In this document: positions 1-9,900 of the stretch, one piece after another | Layout: each line of letters begins with the position of its first letter | Numbering within the stretch: position 1 is the stretch's first letter | Notes under the pieces: model-generated | What the model saw: only the letters and a program-made list of their open reading frames with translations | Database searches by the model: none | What the model was told of the DNA's origin: nothing | Program-made: the position numbers and the translations under genes | From: Ctenosaura bakeri | Lineage: Eukaryota; Chordata; Lepidosauria; Squamata; Iguanidae | Assembly (NCBI GenBank): GCA_948474755.1 | Contig: CAOLHI010002117.1 | Location: 1-64,000 of the forward strand | Length of the DNA stretch: 64,000 bases | Reading direction: 5' to 3'

Positions 1-159
1 ACAGGCCACGTTTTCCTCACCCCTAACCCAGGGCAACATTCGGTATTTGCACAATGGCTACTTATAACTGCACAGCAAGAAGACCATATCTGCCCTCCCA
101 TTTAATTGGCATTCACAAGTAGACTGCACCTGAATTTGGAGGTTCAACAGCTTTGTTGC

Positions 160-262
160 TTTTGTTGTATACTTTCAAGTCATTTCTGATTTTTGGCTTT
201 TTTTTCAAAATTGGCTCAGAGGCAGTTTGCCTTTGCTTTCTTCTGAGGCTGACTTGCCCATC
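160..262 (-). repeat. Degenerate Sauria-type SINE fragment
   Basis: The reverse-orientation tail wording 'gttgtatactttcaagtcatttctga' and 'ttgcctttgctttcttctgaggctgac' is recognisable in COQ4 intron 4. The head is missing. Confidence 0.45.
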
Positions 263-564
263 ATCACACCTCTAATATAGTTTTGCTCCTTTGCAAAACC
301 AATTCAGTTTATCCACAATTTTGGAGATCACAGGATGGCAGGGGGAGCTCTTTGAATACATCATTTCAACTGGAATGTCTTAAAACCTTGGCTTTTTTTC
401 TCTTGCTGTTTCTAAGCTCGTACCATTTTTCAAGATTCCTCACTGCTCTGCTGCCCTCAAGAGGACTACAAGTATGTTCTCTTGCTTTTAAAATGAACAT
501 GGAAATTCTTAACATGAGGTCAAGGAAATCCTTTCCAGAGCCTTGTACTGCATGCTGTACTCAC

Positions 565-2652
565 ATTATCATCCAAAAAGCGGATATATTCCCGTCCAAA
601 GGTCCCATCCTGAAGCGCCCGAAGTCCAGTGATATCCAGTGTGGAGAAACGAATCCGAGGCCGCTCTCTGTTGACAAAAACAACAAACAAATGGAGAATT
701 CTTGAAATAGGCCAATGCAGCGCTGGACTACAACCCTGGAGAAAAGGGTTCCATTCTATGCTTGGCCATGGAAACCCAGTGGGGGACACTAAGCACCTCA
801 CATGCTCTCAGCCCCCGAAAAAAAAAGTTAAAGGTGTGCCTTAGAGTTGCCGTAAGCCAGAAACAACTTGAAGGCACACAACAACAGATTGAGAGGAATG
901 TTTGAGTGTTTGGGAAGGGACAGCATGGTGCTTCCCGGAGGACTGGCACAGTAGACTGGCTGGTTTCCTTAACAGGCATATTCTATACTGTAACATTTTG
1001 TTGCAGATTCTATGTGTCCTTATCTACTGAAAAGTAAGACCTGTTGAATTTTTATGAAACTTTATTCCTGAACAAGTAGGTACAGCATTTCAGCTTTGCA
1101 GTATGCTTCTATCCACATCTTCTCAGACATTCTAATATGTTCAGTGTGGTCCACTCCCCCATAAGCACATTTAAAATTCCAGCCCTTAAATCCTCCCAAC
1201 TGTGAAGAGACGATCAAAAAAGTCTATTAAGTGGTAACTAAACCACATAGGTGACCTTGATCTTGAATAGATTTCTTGGCTCCAAACTGTGTAAGAAGAT
1301 CCAGCTCTGGTTATGGGCTAAGAAAAACTTGTTCACTCACTGTAGGATCCGATATCCCTCTGGGTCATTCTTCATCCGCTCCCGGAGGCTCCTCAGAGCT
1401 AGGTAACCGGTTGTCTCTCCAAGGACAGCTACCATATCTGCAGACAGAGAAGAGAGAAGGACTCAGTGAAGTGGAATGAGGCAGTATAAGACTACTTCCC
1501 ATAGAACAATGCACACATCCTAGACATCACCCACAGCTGATGGGTCAGTTACACAACAAAGTTCACAGCTTCCACTACATGGAGGGACCCAACTCACCAT
1601 GCCGGTAAGGATCGTAGAGAGCCATGAATGCTGAGCCAGCTGCCAGTAGGGCTTTCTGCAGAGGGCTGGTGGGGATGTGGCCTGGGTACAGCGGGCAATA
1701 CTTCTCCTCTTCCATGGGACTGTTGGCAGCTGACTGCTGGCCTGTATGGCAGAATCGACATCTTGCCCCTGAGGAAAGAACAGCCCCATCAGAGGACAGT
1801 TGGTTAGAGGCCCAGTGAACATAAGCAAGCAGTAGATTCAAATGTTACGTGTGATCAACCGGTTAAAACCAATGGGATTCAAGCTAGCTGTCAAATAACA
1901 AAGGCCATTTCTGCCCTGCATTGTTATAGCGCTATTACTCCACTTTCACATCCTATGGAATCCTGGGGTTTGCATTTTAGGAAGGGGCATTGAGAATTCC
2001 CAGCCAGAGAGCTCTTTGGCCTCAGTAAACTACAAACCCCAGAAGTCCACAGGAGGTTGAAAGTAGAATAATGGCACTATATCAGGGTAGTGCAGTTATT
2101 TAGTCAGTTATCACTAAGTCTTCTATTGTTATTGCCTGGAATAGGGGTCCAGGATAAAACCTGAGATTCAGAGATGACCCCTTTGGACATCATTATGCAT
2201 CACGCAGGAGTTACATCCTGGCACCACAACCACTGGGAGTGAAAGAGAAAGCCAGCCAAATATTGTAAATACATAGACTTCTTGGAAGGTCTTTACAAAT
2301 TACAGTAACAGATCAATTAATTATTCCAAACTGTAGCAAACTGTTGTTCTCCAACCTGAGAAGTTTTGCGGGGAGCCCTTCCCTCTTTGCCTTCCCCAAA
2401 TTGGAAAATGTGCGCCCTTATCTCCCGCCGGGAAGTAACGGGGGATTCAGAACAAAATGAAACCGGGGGATTCAGAACAAAAGCACTGTTGTTCTTTGCT
2501 TAACAAAGTTCTGAACACAGGGGTAGCCGGGAGACCAAAATGCCACGGCACGTCGACTTGCCTAAAATCCCACGGGAATCGAGAATTCTTCTTGTATTTT
2601 TTACCCGCAACAGCAAACTCTGTGCCCTCGTAGGCAGCAGCAAAGACCACAT
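565..2652 (-). CDS. COQ4: COQ4 (coenzyme Q biosynthesis protein 4), 5' part only; exons 1-4
   Basis: COQ4 is a matrix-side inner mitochondrial membrane protein needed for coenzyme Q synthesis and for the CoQ synthome. Exons read right to left: exon 1 from ATG at 2652; exon 2 1768-1598 (reads [16 protein letters not shown] and ALYDPYRH); exon 3 1437-1341 ([30 protein letters not shown]); exon 4 667-565 (ERPRI, LGREY-like [12 protein letters not shown]). Junction phases 2/3 and 3/4 fit exactly (H-D-M and Q-E-R). The remaining exons, including the HDxxH...E metal-site region known for the family, lie left of the window. The exon 1 end is uncertain: a GT donor at 2604 gives phase 0, which does not fit the exon 2 acceptor, whereas a GC donor at 2561 gives the needed phase 1. 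Exon 1 encodes a basic, hydroxyl-rich start ([16 protein letters not shown]) suited to a mitochondrial presequence. Identity is firm; only the exon 1 structure is open. Confidence 0.92.
717..888 (+). repeat. Sauria-type SINE in COQ4 intron 3
   Basis: A diverged copy with the tRNA-derived head wording (ggactacaaccctgga, ggccatggaaaccca), the middle 'ctctcagcccc' and the tail gccgtaagccagaaacaact followed by tgaaggcacacaacaaca. Head and tail are both present, in plus orientation. Confidence 0.8.
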
Positions 2653-2699
2653 CACGGCTTTTGATGCAGCGATTTCCCTTCCAAAAACCCGAATCAAAA

Positions 2700-2810
2700 A
2701 ATCCACAACGCGTTAAACACGTGCACGTGAGAAACGTGCAAAAAAATCAGCGCTGCCTAGAAAAGGTAACGCCTCTCTCCGTTGCATTTCCTGGTTGCGA
2801 GTGACGTTGT
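2700..2810 (-). promoter_or_regulatory. COQ4 promoter candidate with tandem CACGTG boxes
   Basis: Two perfect CACGTG E-boxes abut at 2718-2729, giving the palindrome CACGTGCACGTG about 70 bp upstream of the COQ4 start codon. A CRE-like TGACGT lies near 2801. CACGTG is the core for USF, MYC/MAX and the MiT/TFE factors. The surrounding 2700-2960 is richer in CpG than its flanks. Function is inferred from motif and position only. Confidence 0.5.
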
Positions 2811-3159
2811 CTCGTGTCTCCACCGGCAGCAAAGCGTGGAAAATATCCGTTCTAGACCTCCGCGTAATGGGGGGGTAGAGAAGCCACGGAAAGGCTATCA
2901 GAACAGAGTTTTGTGGAGCCGGAGCGCCACCTCCTGGCTGGCAGCCGCCCGCGAGAAATCCCCGTGTACACGCTCCAGATATTTAAAAGAAAAGAACGTG
3001 TGAATGGCATAGCAAGTGCAAAGAAGAGGGTCTCGCTGGAGGACCCGACTTTAATTTCTTGGCTCAGCAGGGAGCCTGAGCTGGATGACAGTCCTCTGAC
3101 AACCCTACAGTCCTTTCATCTTATGAAATGCTCAACACACTTAATATACATAGACTCCA

Positions 3160-3390
3160 TCTTTCATAGAATCCTAAGAGTTAAAGGGTCTCATGATCAT
3201 TAGGTTCCCCCCCCCGCTTAGTGCAGAATCTCCAGCTAGAGCATCCCCGGCAGGTATCTGTCCAGCCTCTGTCTGAAGACATTAACAAAAGGCAACCTAC
3301 CACCTTTCTTAAGCAAATAATTCCCTTGCCCAACCACTCTCGCTGTCAAGGAGTTCCTTCGTGATGTTTATTACTTCCGAAATTTCTCTT
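3160..3390 (-). repeat. CR1-like LINE 3' fragment
   Basis: It reads as the usual antisense CR1 tail: 'catagaatcctaagagttaaa', 'tccagcctctgtctgaagac', 'aaggagttccttcgtgatg'. It lies in the COQ4-TRUB2 promoter interval. Confidence 0.65.
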
Positions 3391-3399
3391 TGCTCGTAC

Positions 3400-3830
3400 T
3401 TGTATCGTTCACGCTACAGAATTATAGCTGCATCCTACAGAATCGTGGGAATTGTAGTTTGGTGAGGCCATATATTTGCCAGGCAAAGAATTCTTTGTTG
3501 CTTTGTGCCTTCAGGTCATTTTCGGTTGAGGGCGACCCTAAGGGGATCAGGGGGATTTCCTGGCAAGATTTGCTCAGAGAAGGCTTTTTCCTTCCTTTTG
3601 AGTTTGAGAGGATGCGACTTGTCCAAAGTCACCTAGTGAGTTTCCATGACTGGGTGGAGATTTGAACTCTCGTCTCCATAATCCAAGCACTACACCACCA
3701 CACTGGCTCGCATAAAGAAGTCTAGCGGCCTCAAGAACTACAAATCCCAGGACTCTATAGGATGGAGCCACGCAGTTAAATGATCAGCAAAGCGTAACGC
3801 GGTGCTGTAATTCTGTAGGTGTGGGGCAGG
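3400..3830. repeat. Dispersed 'ACTACAAATCCCAGGA' element split by a SINE
   Basis: The left part (3405-3475, 'attgtagtttggtgagg') and right part (3715-3825, 'gaactacaaatcccagga ... cagttaaat ... ctgtaattctgtaggtg') resemble one non-autonomous DNA-transposon-like repeat. Related fragments occur at 1930-2095, 17780-17845 and 32930-33020. The SINE at 3494-3709 interrupts it. Confidence 0.45.
3494..3709 (-). repeat. Sauria-type SINE, near full length
   Basis: Reverse orientation, from 'ttgttgctttgtgccttcag' to the tRNA-derived head 'aatccaagcactacaccacc ... ctggctcg'. Internal sequence includes the usual 'tggcaagatttgctcagaga' segment. Confidence 0.85.
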
Positions 3831-3844
3831 CTCAGCTTTCTAGT

Positions 3845-3950
3845 GGTGCTTGTTTCCGGAGGGATTGTCCTCTGCGCCGGACTTAACATGGCGGCACCCA
3901 TTTAGAGGAGCAGTAAGGAGCTTGCACCCGTAAGTGGAGGAAACGTCGCC
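3845..3950 (+). promoter_or_regulatory. TRUB2 proximal promoter / 5' leader
   Basis: This is a short GC-rich stretch before the TRUB2 start. It has an ETS-like TTTCCGGAG at 3853-3861 and a YY1-like AACATGGCGGC at 3885-3895. The YY1-like site also contains an upstream ATG that opens a five-codon uORF (MAAPI, 3888-3905). The transcription start is not known, so the uORF is transcribed only if initiation lies upstream of 3888. Confidence 0.5.
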
Positions 3951-6900
3951 ATGAGGTCGGCGAGGGCTCGCCTGCAGGGGGTTTTTGCTGTCTACAAGCC
4001 CCCCGGGATACTCTGGAATCGCGTGCGGGACACGGTGGAGACCCAACTGCTGAAAGGTTAGCGATCTGGCCTTTGCTGGCTTGGAAAATCCCGATTATTA
4101 TTCTTCCCCCTCCAGCATCTGTTCTGTGCGTGTGTGAATTTGCTCCGAAGCAAGCTGAGAACCAGCGATTCGTGGGCGCCAACTGGGCGTGTTTCCTGAC
4201 ACCTGCTTTAGTTTTGGGGAGAGGCTGGGATGGAAATGAGGGTGTTGCCTCTCTCCCCTCCCCCCTCATGAAATTTAGAGATTCAGTCCTTCTCTCAGCC
4301 TGACCTACCTTACAGGAGGAAAGGTGGAGAAATGTCACTGACAAACGAAATACTTTATGCAAAAAGGCGCTTTCATGCCTAGAAATTCATAGTGGTGGTA
4401 GGTAGGAGTAAATTCTTGTAGTTCAGTAGGGTTTACTCCCAGGGTCGTGTGTTAGATTGTACAGATCTGTACATACAAAAGAACCTTGCAGCACCTTTGT
4501 GACTAACTTGGAGAAGGAGGTTTGTAGCATAAGCTTTCACAGATTCAGCCTGCTTCATCAGGTGGGTAGACTTGGCTTATGCTGCAATTGTGTTTCACCC
4601 AGTTACTATCAAAGGTGCTACAAGATCCTTTTTTTATGCTGGTACAGACTAACTCGGCTATGTTTCTGAAAACGGTGCACAGTTGTTTGGTGGCGGACCC
4701 CACTGAATTTGGTTGGACTTAATTCCCACAACAGGAGAACCAGGAGCCCCTTTGTAGATGTTGATGGACCCCAGCTTTCATTATCCCTGAATGTTGCCCG
4801 TGTGAGCTGAGGCTGATGGGAGTTGGAGTGCTAATAAAATACAGGGGGTGCAGCACAGCTTGGAAGTTGACAGCCTTCGATCTTTGGATGGACAAGCTCT
4901 ATTTATATAACTTTTACAATATTAAATTCTTGATTTTGCTGTTTACTGATTTATTTTTAATAATTAGGAAGTAGAAATAAGGCTGTGTGTGTACCTCTTG
5001 GTTGGAAATGTGTGCATTTTAACAGTGTTAATCAGAGTGAGTTATAATTTATTTTCAAAAAAGAAAAAAACCCACAGGTTTTTTTACTTCCTGTGTTTAG
5101 ACTTGAATGCATTAAAGCGGCCTCCACCACGGCAACACGTACGCTTTCTGCCTACCACCGCGGAAGGGAAAGATGGCAAGGAATTGACCATGACGGTTGC
5201 AGCAGTCCCTGTGTTAGCTGACCATCCACTAGGTAAGAAGTTGGAGGGAGGGACTGTTGTGGATAGGATGATGGCAGGAGCAAGGAGCTTTCAAGCAAGG
5301 ACAAGGAATATGTGGCCTTCCAAGTGAGGATGAAGCAGATGTGGTGGAAGGTGTGGCCCTCCAAGCTGTCCTGGAGGACTAATGCAGCCCCATAGTCTTA
5401 CACAGTTGCCCACTTCTGTTGTAGGGTATTGGTTAACCATCAGCCTGAGTCTTTCAACAAAAGCCTAGGAGCACTGTGCTTATTTAGATTGCTAGAGAGG
5501 AATGCTACCTCACAAAGGAAAAAAAAATGCAAGGCAGACATCCTTTTATTTTGGAAGAAGCCTTCCAATGGTCTCTAGAAGTTTCAAAATATTTTTCTTT
5601 ACTGATGCAAGGTTTATCTGACCTGGTTGTTTCATTTCAACATGTTTATTGTTAGTTTTGGATAAAAGGCTGAAACATATTGAGCTGCCCTTTTGTGTGT
5701 GTGGTGTAGGAACTTATTTTTTTCTGCTTCTGGTACCAAATTTTCTGTTAAAGAAATTATTCTCAGGAAAGCCTCTGCTTCATTAACTGAAGTACATATA
5801 CCTGTATTAATTCTTGCCCTCTGCAGTTTCTGGACCAGTATTTACCCATCTGAAAATTGGAGCAGGTCATCGCCTGGACCGAAAGTCCTCTGGGGTACTT
5901 GGTAAGGAAAAATTGCCTAATCTTATTTAATGGGCCTCAGTTAAATTTACTTTTTCTGTTTAAATGGTATTGATAGTTTAGCTAGATATTAATGATGAGC
6001 TTTTATCTATATTTTTTGAGGAGAAGGTGAATATAAATAGAGTAAGTGAAAAATGTGCTGTCAAGCCAACTTGGACTTTTGTGAATCGTATGAATGAGAC
6101 CTCCACTGCTCTGTTTGGGTCTTGACCGCTCAGGACAGCCAAGGCTTCCTTGATTGAATCAATCCACCCAGAGTTCGGCCTCCCTCTTTTCCTAACACCT
6201 TCCACTTTACCAAGCATTGTCATCTTTTTCAATGAGTCACGTCACAAATGAAAAACTTTCCCCTTTACACTGCAGGCAGTGTGTTGCAGTCCTTTGTGAT
6301 CAGAACCATCTTGCTGACGCTTTTCTCTGTCCCCTCCCCTACTTTCCTTTATATTTTTCAGTGCTTGGAGTGGGTCATGGTAACAAGCTGCTTACTGACC
6401 TGTACAACGCTCATCTCAGCAGGGTAAAGTATCATTCCCTCTGTCTCCAATGTTCAGTGATACAAGTGCTGACATGCTAGGCCACTTTGCACAAGGAGGA
6501 AGCGCCAGTAGAATTTGGAGAGCCCTGAAGGTTACAGAAGTACCAGGTCAAAGCACAGAATCTTAAGAGCTGCAAGGGCCATCTAGTCCAACTCCCTGAC
6601 ATCCAGGAAGACACAACTACAGAACTCCTGAGAGATGTCCCCCGACCTCTGTTTAAAGACCTCTAAAGAAGGACAGTTCACCCCTTAGAGCAAAGCTCTT
6701 CCTATTGTTTAGGTGGAATCTCTGAAACCATTGGTTTGTGTCCTAATCTCTGGAGCAGCAGAAAACAAGCTTGCCCCATCTTCTACATTGCATCCCCCCA
6801 GATATTTAAAGATGGCTACCATGTCACCTCTCAGCTAAACATACCCAGCTCCCTAAGTCATTCCTCCTCCTCCCAAACCTTTCATGATTTTTTCTTAAGA

Positions 6901-9900
6901 AAAATAAAATACTGAGCAGGGACCCATCTTACCACTTAACCCAGGGAGGACTGCATGAGTTCAGCAGGGTAGTGTGAGATGATGTCAGGACTGCACATTG
7001 GGAAGAGGAAGCAGAAAACTATAGAGGAAAAAACCTGGCATGGTGTGTAATGTTTTGGTGACATTCTCACTTGACTGTTTCATAGAGACACAGCTAGGTG
7101 GATATCTGGAAGCAGAACATAGCAGTTTGGCTAGGAAGGTATTATAAATTTGCCTCAGTGATGCTGAATAGTTAGAATTATGGGTCATAGGCTGATCATA
7201 ATTTTGGCTGGTGAGTTGGGGAAGGGGATGTCTCTTACTGAGCATGTTTATAATTCTGGGTAAAGGCATGAATGCTGTTTCTGTCTCTACTTGGATGGAG
7301 AATCCAGGAAAAAGTTCAGCATTCAAATAGCAACTTAAAAGAGAATTGATGGTGTAATTTTTAGCAATCATTTGAGCAACAAATATATGAATGCCTTGTC
7401 TTAAAAACATTTTATTTGTTATTTTAAGAGAAAATATTCCATAATCTCTTTCCCCCAATTTTTCTACAAAAAAGAGACTCTGGAAAACAATAGAAGAAAG
7501 CGTCCACCCCCCTCCATTTCCCCATTCCCCCCCCCATGCCTTCACATCTCTCTTGGGGAGTACTCTGGGTATTCTAGTGAAGCTTCACCATTTTAAATAC
7601 ATCCCACCATAGTTTTCTTCTTCTTTTCCTTCCAAAGACCTATACAGTTCGCGGTTTGTTTGGCAAAGCTACTGACGACTTCTCAGATGTAGGCAAATTG
7701 ATTGAGAAGACGACATTTGGTAAGTGGAACTTGATAGCAATTTCTCCTATTAGCTGTAAATGTTGTGATTGACTTTCATCTAGCTGAAATACAGCTATTA
7801 CATCACATTTATGGACCACAGAACTGCCACCCCCGTCTTGTGCTCTTGGTCCTGCTGTTTGTCTGTGATCCTTGGTACAGTGGATGCTCCACCTTTGGAA
7901 CTACAGACATCACCCCTCAGATGTTTCCACTGGAGTGACAAATGGTGCAGGGATTCTGGGAGCTGGAGTCCAAACCATGGATGATCAATCTTTAAGAACC
8001 ACTGCTCCTGTGTGTATTGTAGAGGAGTTGAGAATGGCTCCCAGGATTTTAAGAAAACTGAATCTATATCTTGGATTTCTTTTCGACTGTGCCATGTGCA
8101 GAGTTCCTTGGCATCACTAGATAGGAGCCTCTTTATGTTGTGACTTGCGAGCTTGTTTAGGAATCTCCCAGAGCTGTAATCCCAAAAAGGATTTTTTCTA
8201 AACATTGGCTCTGATTTTTTTTTGTGGAGGGTGGGGTAGGTGCAGGCTGGATCAACTAGTTTTCTGTTTTTGGCATTATTTCTTCTCTCTCACATGCAGA
8301 TCACATCACCAGGGAGCAGCTGGAACGTATTCTTTCTGTTATCCAGGGATCCCATCACAAAGCTTTGTTGCAGTAAGTATTCAGTCGGAGATGGCCTGGA
8401 GCTGAGGTGGGAGGAAGCAAGGAAACTGTCTCTTAGCAGCTGTTTCTTGGGCTAATCGTTCTCTCTGAGACTAGCGAACACTGGCTCCTCTGTCATCCAT
8501 GCTGTCTCGTGAAGGAAAGACACTTTGCAGATGCTTGGAAGCATGCTCTTTAGATGTTGTTGTGTGCCTTCAAGTTGACTCTGATGCAACCCTATCACAA
8601 GGTTTTCTTGGCAAGATTTATTCAGAGAAGTTTTGCTATTGCCTTCATCTAAGGCTGAGAGAGGATGTAGATTATTAAAAAATGATGAGCACAATTCTGA
8701 ATTTAAATGTTTTAAGGTGCTACTCTGGCAAAAAAACAGGTGCATTCAAGCAACACAGTGTTCCAGTGTCCTTTCTGCTAATACTTTTTGTTGTTATATA
8801 CCTTCAAGTCAAATTTGTCTTTGGGCTACCTTGTCCTGCAAGGGTTATTCCAAGGAAGTTGGTGTTGCATTCTTCTGAGGCTGAGAATGTGATTTCCTCA
8901 GAGTCACCTCATAGGCTTCCATGGCTGAGCAGAGATTCGAAGCCGTGGTCTCCCAGAGTTCTTGTCCAACTCCCAAACTACTAAATCGTGTTGCCTCTTT
9001 ACTGTTTAGATTGATGAGATTTTAGAAAGTGGCCATTTTCCAAACGGGGTTCCATCCTCTTTCAGATCCTACTGCCCATTTGTTGGGTGATTATAGAGTC
9101 TTAAGCGTTCTCTGGGGGTGAGCAGGAGGGCCGGGGTGGGGTGGGGCAGTCAGTCAGGCACCCTGCTGTCTCCCCACTCACCCCAAGTCTCTTTCCTTCT
9201 CTCCCCCAGGCTGCCTCCACCCCCCCGGTTCCTTCCGCTGCGCCACTACTGCCCTCCCAAAGAGCGCCAGGAGCCTGAGAGCTCTGAGCCGCTAAGCTTC
9301 CTCAAGAGCCCCGCCAACCCCCGGACGTGGAGCGTGAGCAGGTCCATGGGAAGCGATCAGCAGCAGCCGCTGTGGCGGGTGATGCTGCTCAGCCTGACAA
9401 TAATGGCCATTTTGTTATGGTGTGTTCTGCGCCCGGAGACTGAAGTTGACCGGCTCCTGGAGGCTGCAATGGAGGGGGGCTCTGCAGAGGAGGAACCTCA
9501 GCCCCCTTTATCTGGACAGGAGAAACCTTGATGAGAGAGTGTGGGGCAGGAACCCCACAGCACCCTCTGGACTAGGCAAGATGAGGCAGTGGCCTCCCCT
9601 TGGCTTGGGTAGCTGGAGACTCTTGCTGGTGTGTGGGATGGACAGTGGGAGAAGAAGGGGGAGATGAAGCAAAAAAGACCTTCATTTAGCCAGCAGGAGA
9701 GCATCTCTCTTCAGGGTTTCTTGAACCACTGGAAGAAAGTTCTTTCTTGAAACAAAATGAAAGCATGCTCCCTTTGATGAAAGAAAAGAAAGAACACCTG
9801 TTCTAAATACTGTGTAAAGCAAAGCTGCCTATACAAATGTATGAGTGAGAGATTAAGCTCATCTCAACAGATCAGTAGCCTAATCCTTTTATAGTAACTT

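Noticed and set aside
283..705. Plus-strand frame over COQ4 exon 4
   Set aside because: It is the antisense shadow of the COQ4 exon and intron; the translation has no recognisable domain.
2447..2650. Minus-strand frame reading [16 protein letters not shown] over COQ4 exon 1
   Set aside because: It has no upstream ATG in frame with a protein match. The overlapping frame with [16 protein letters not shown] fits a mitochondrial presequence and the COQ4 position better.
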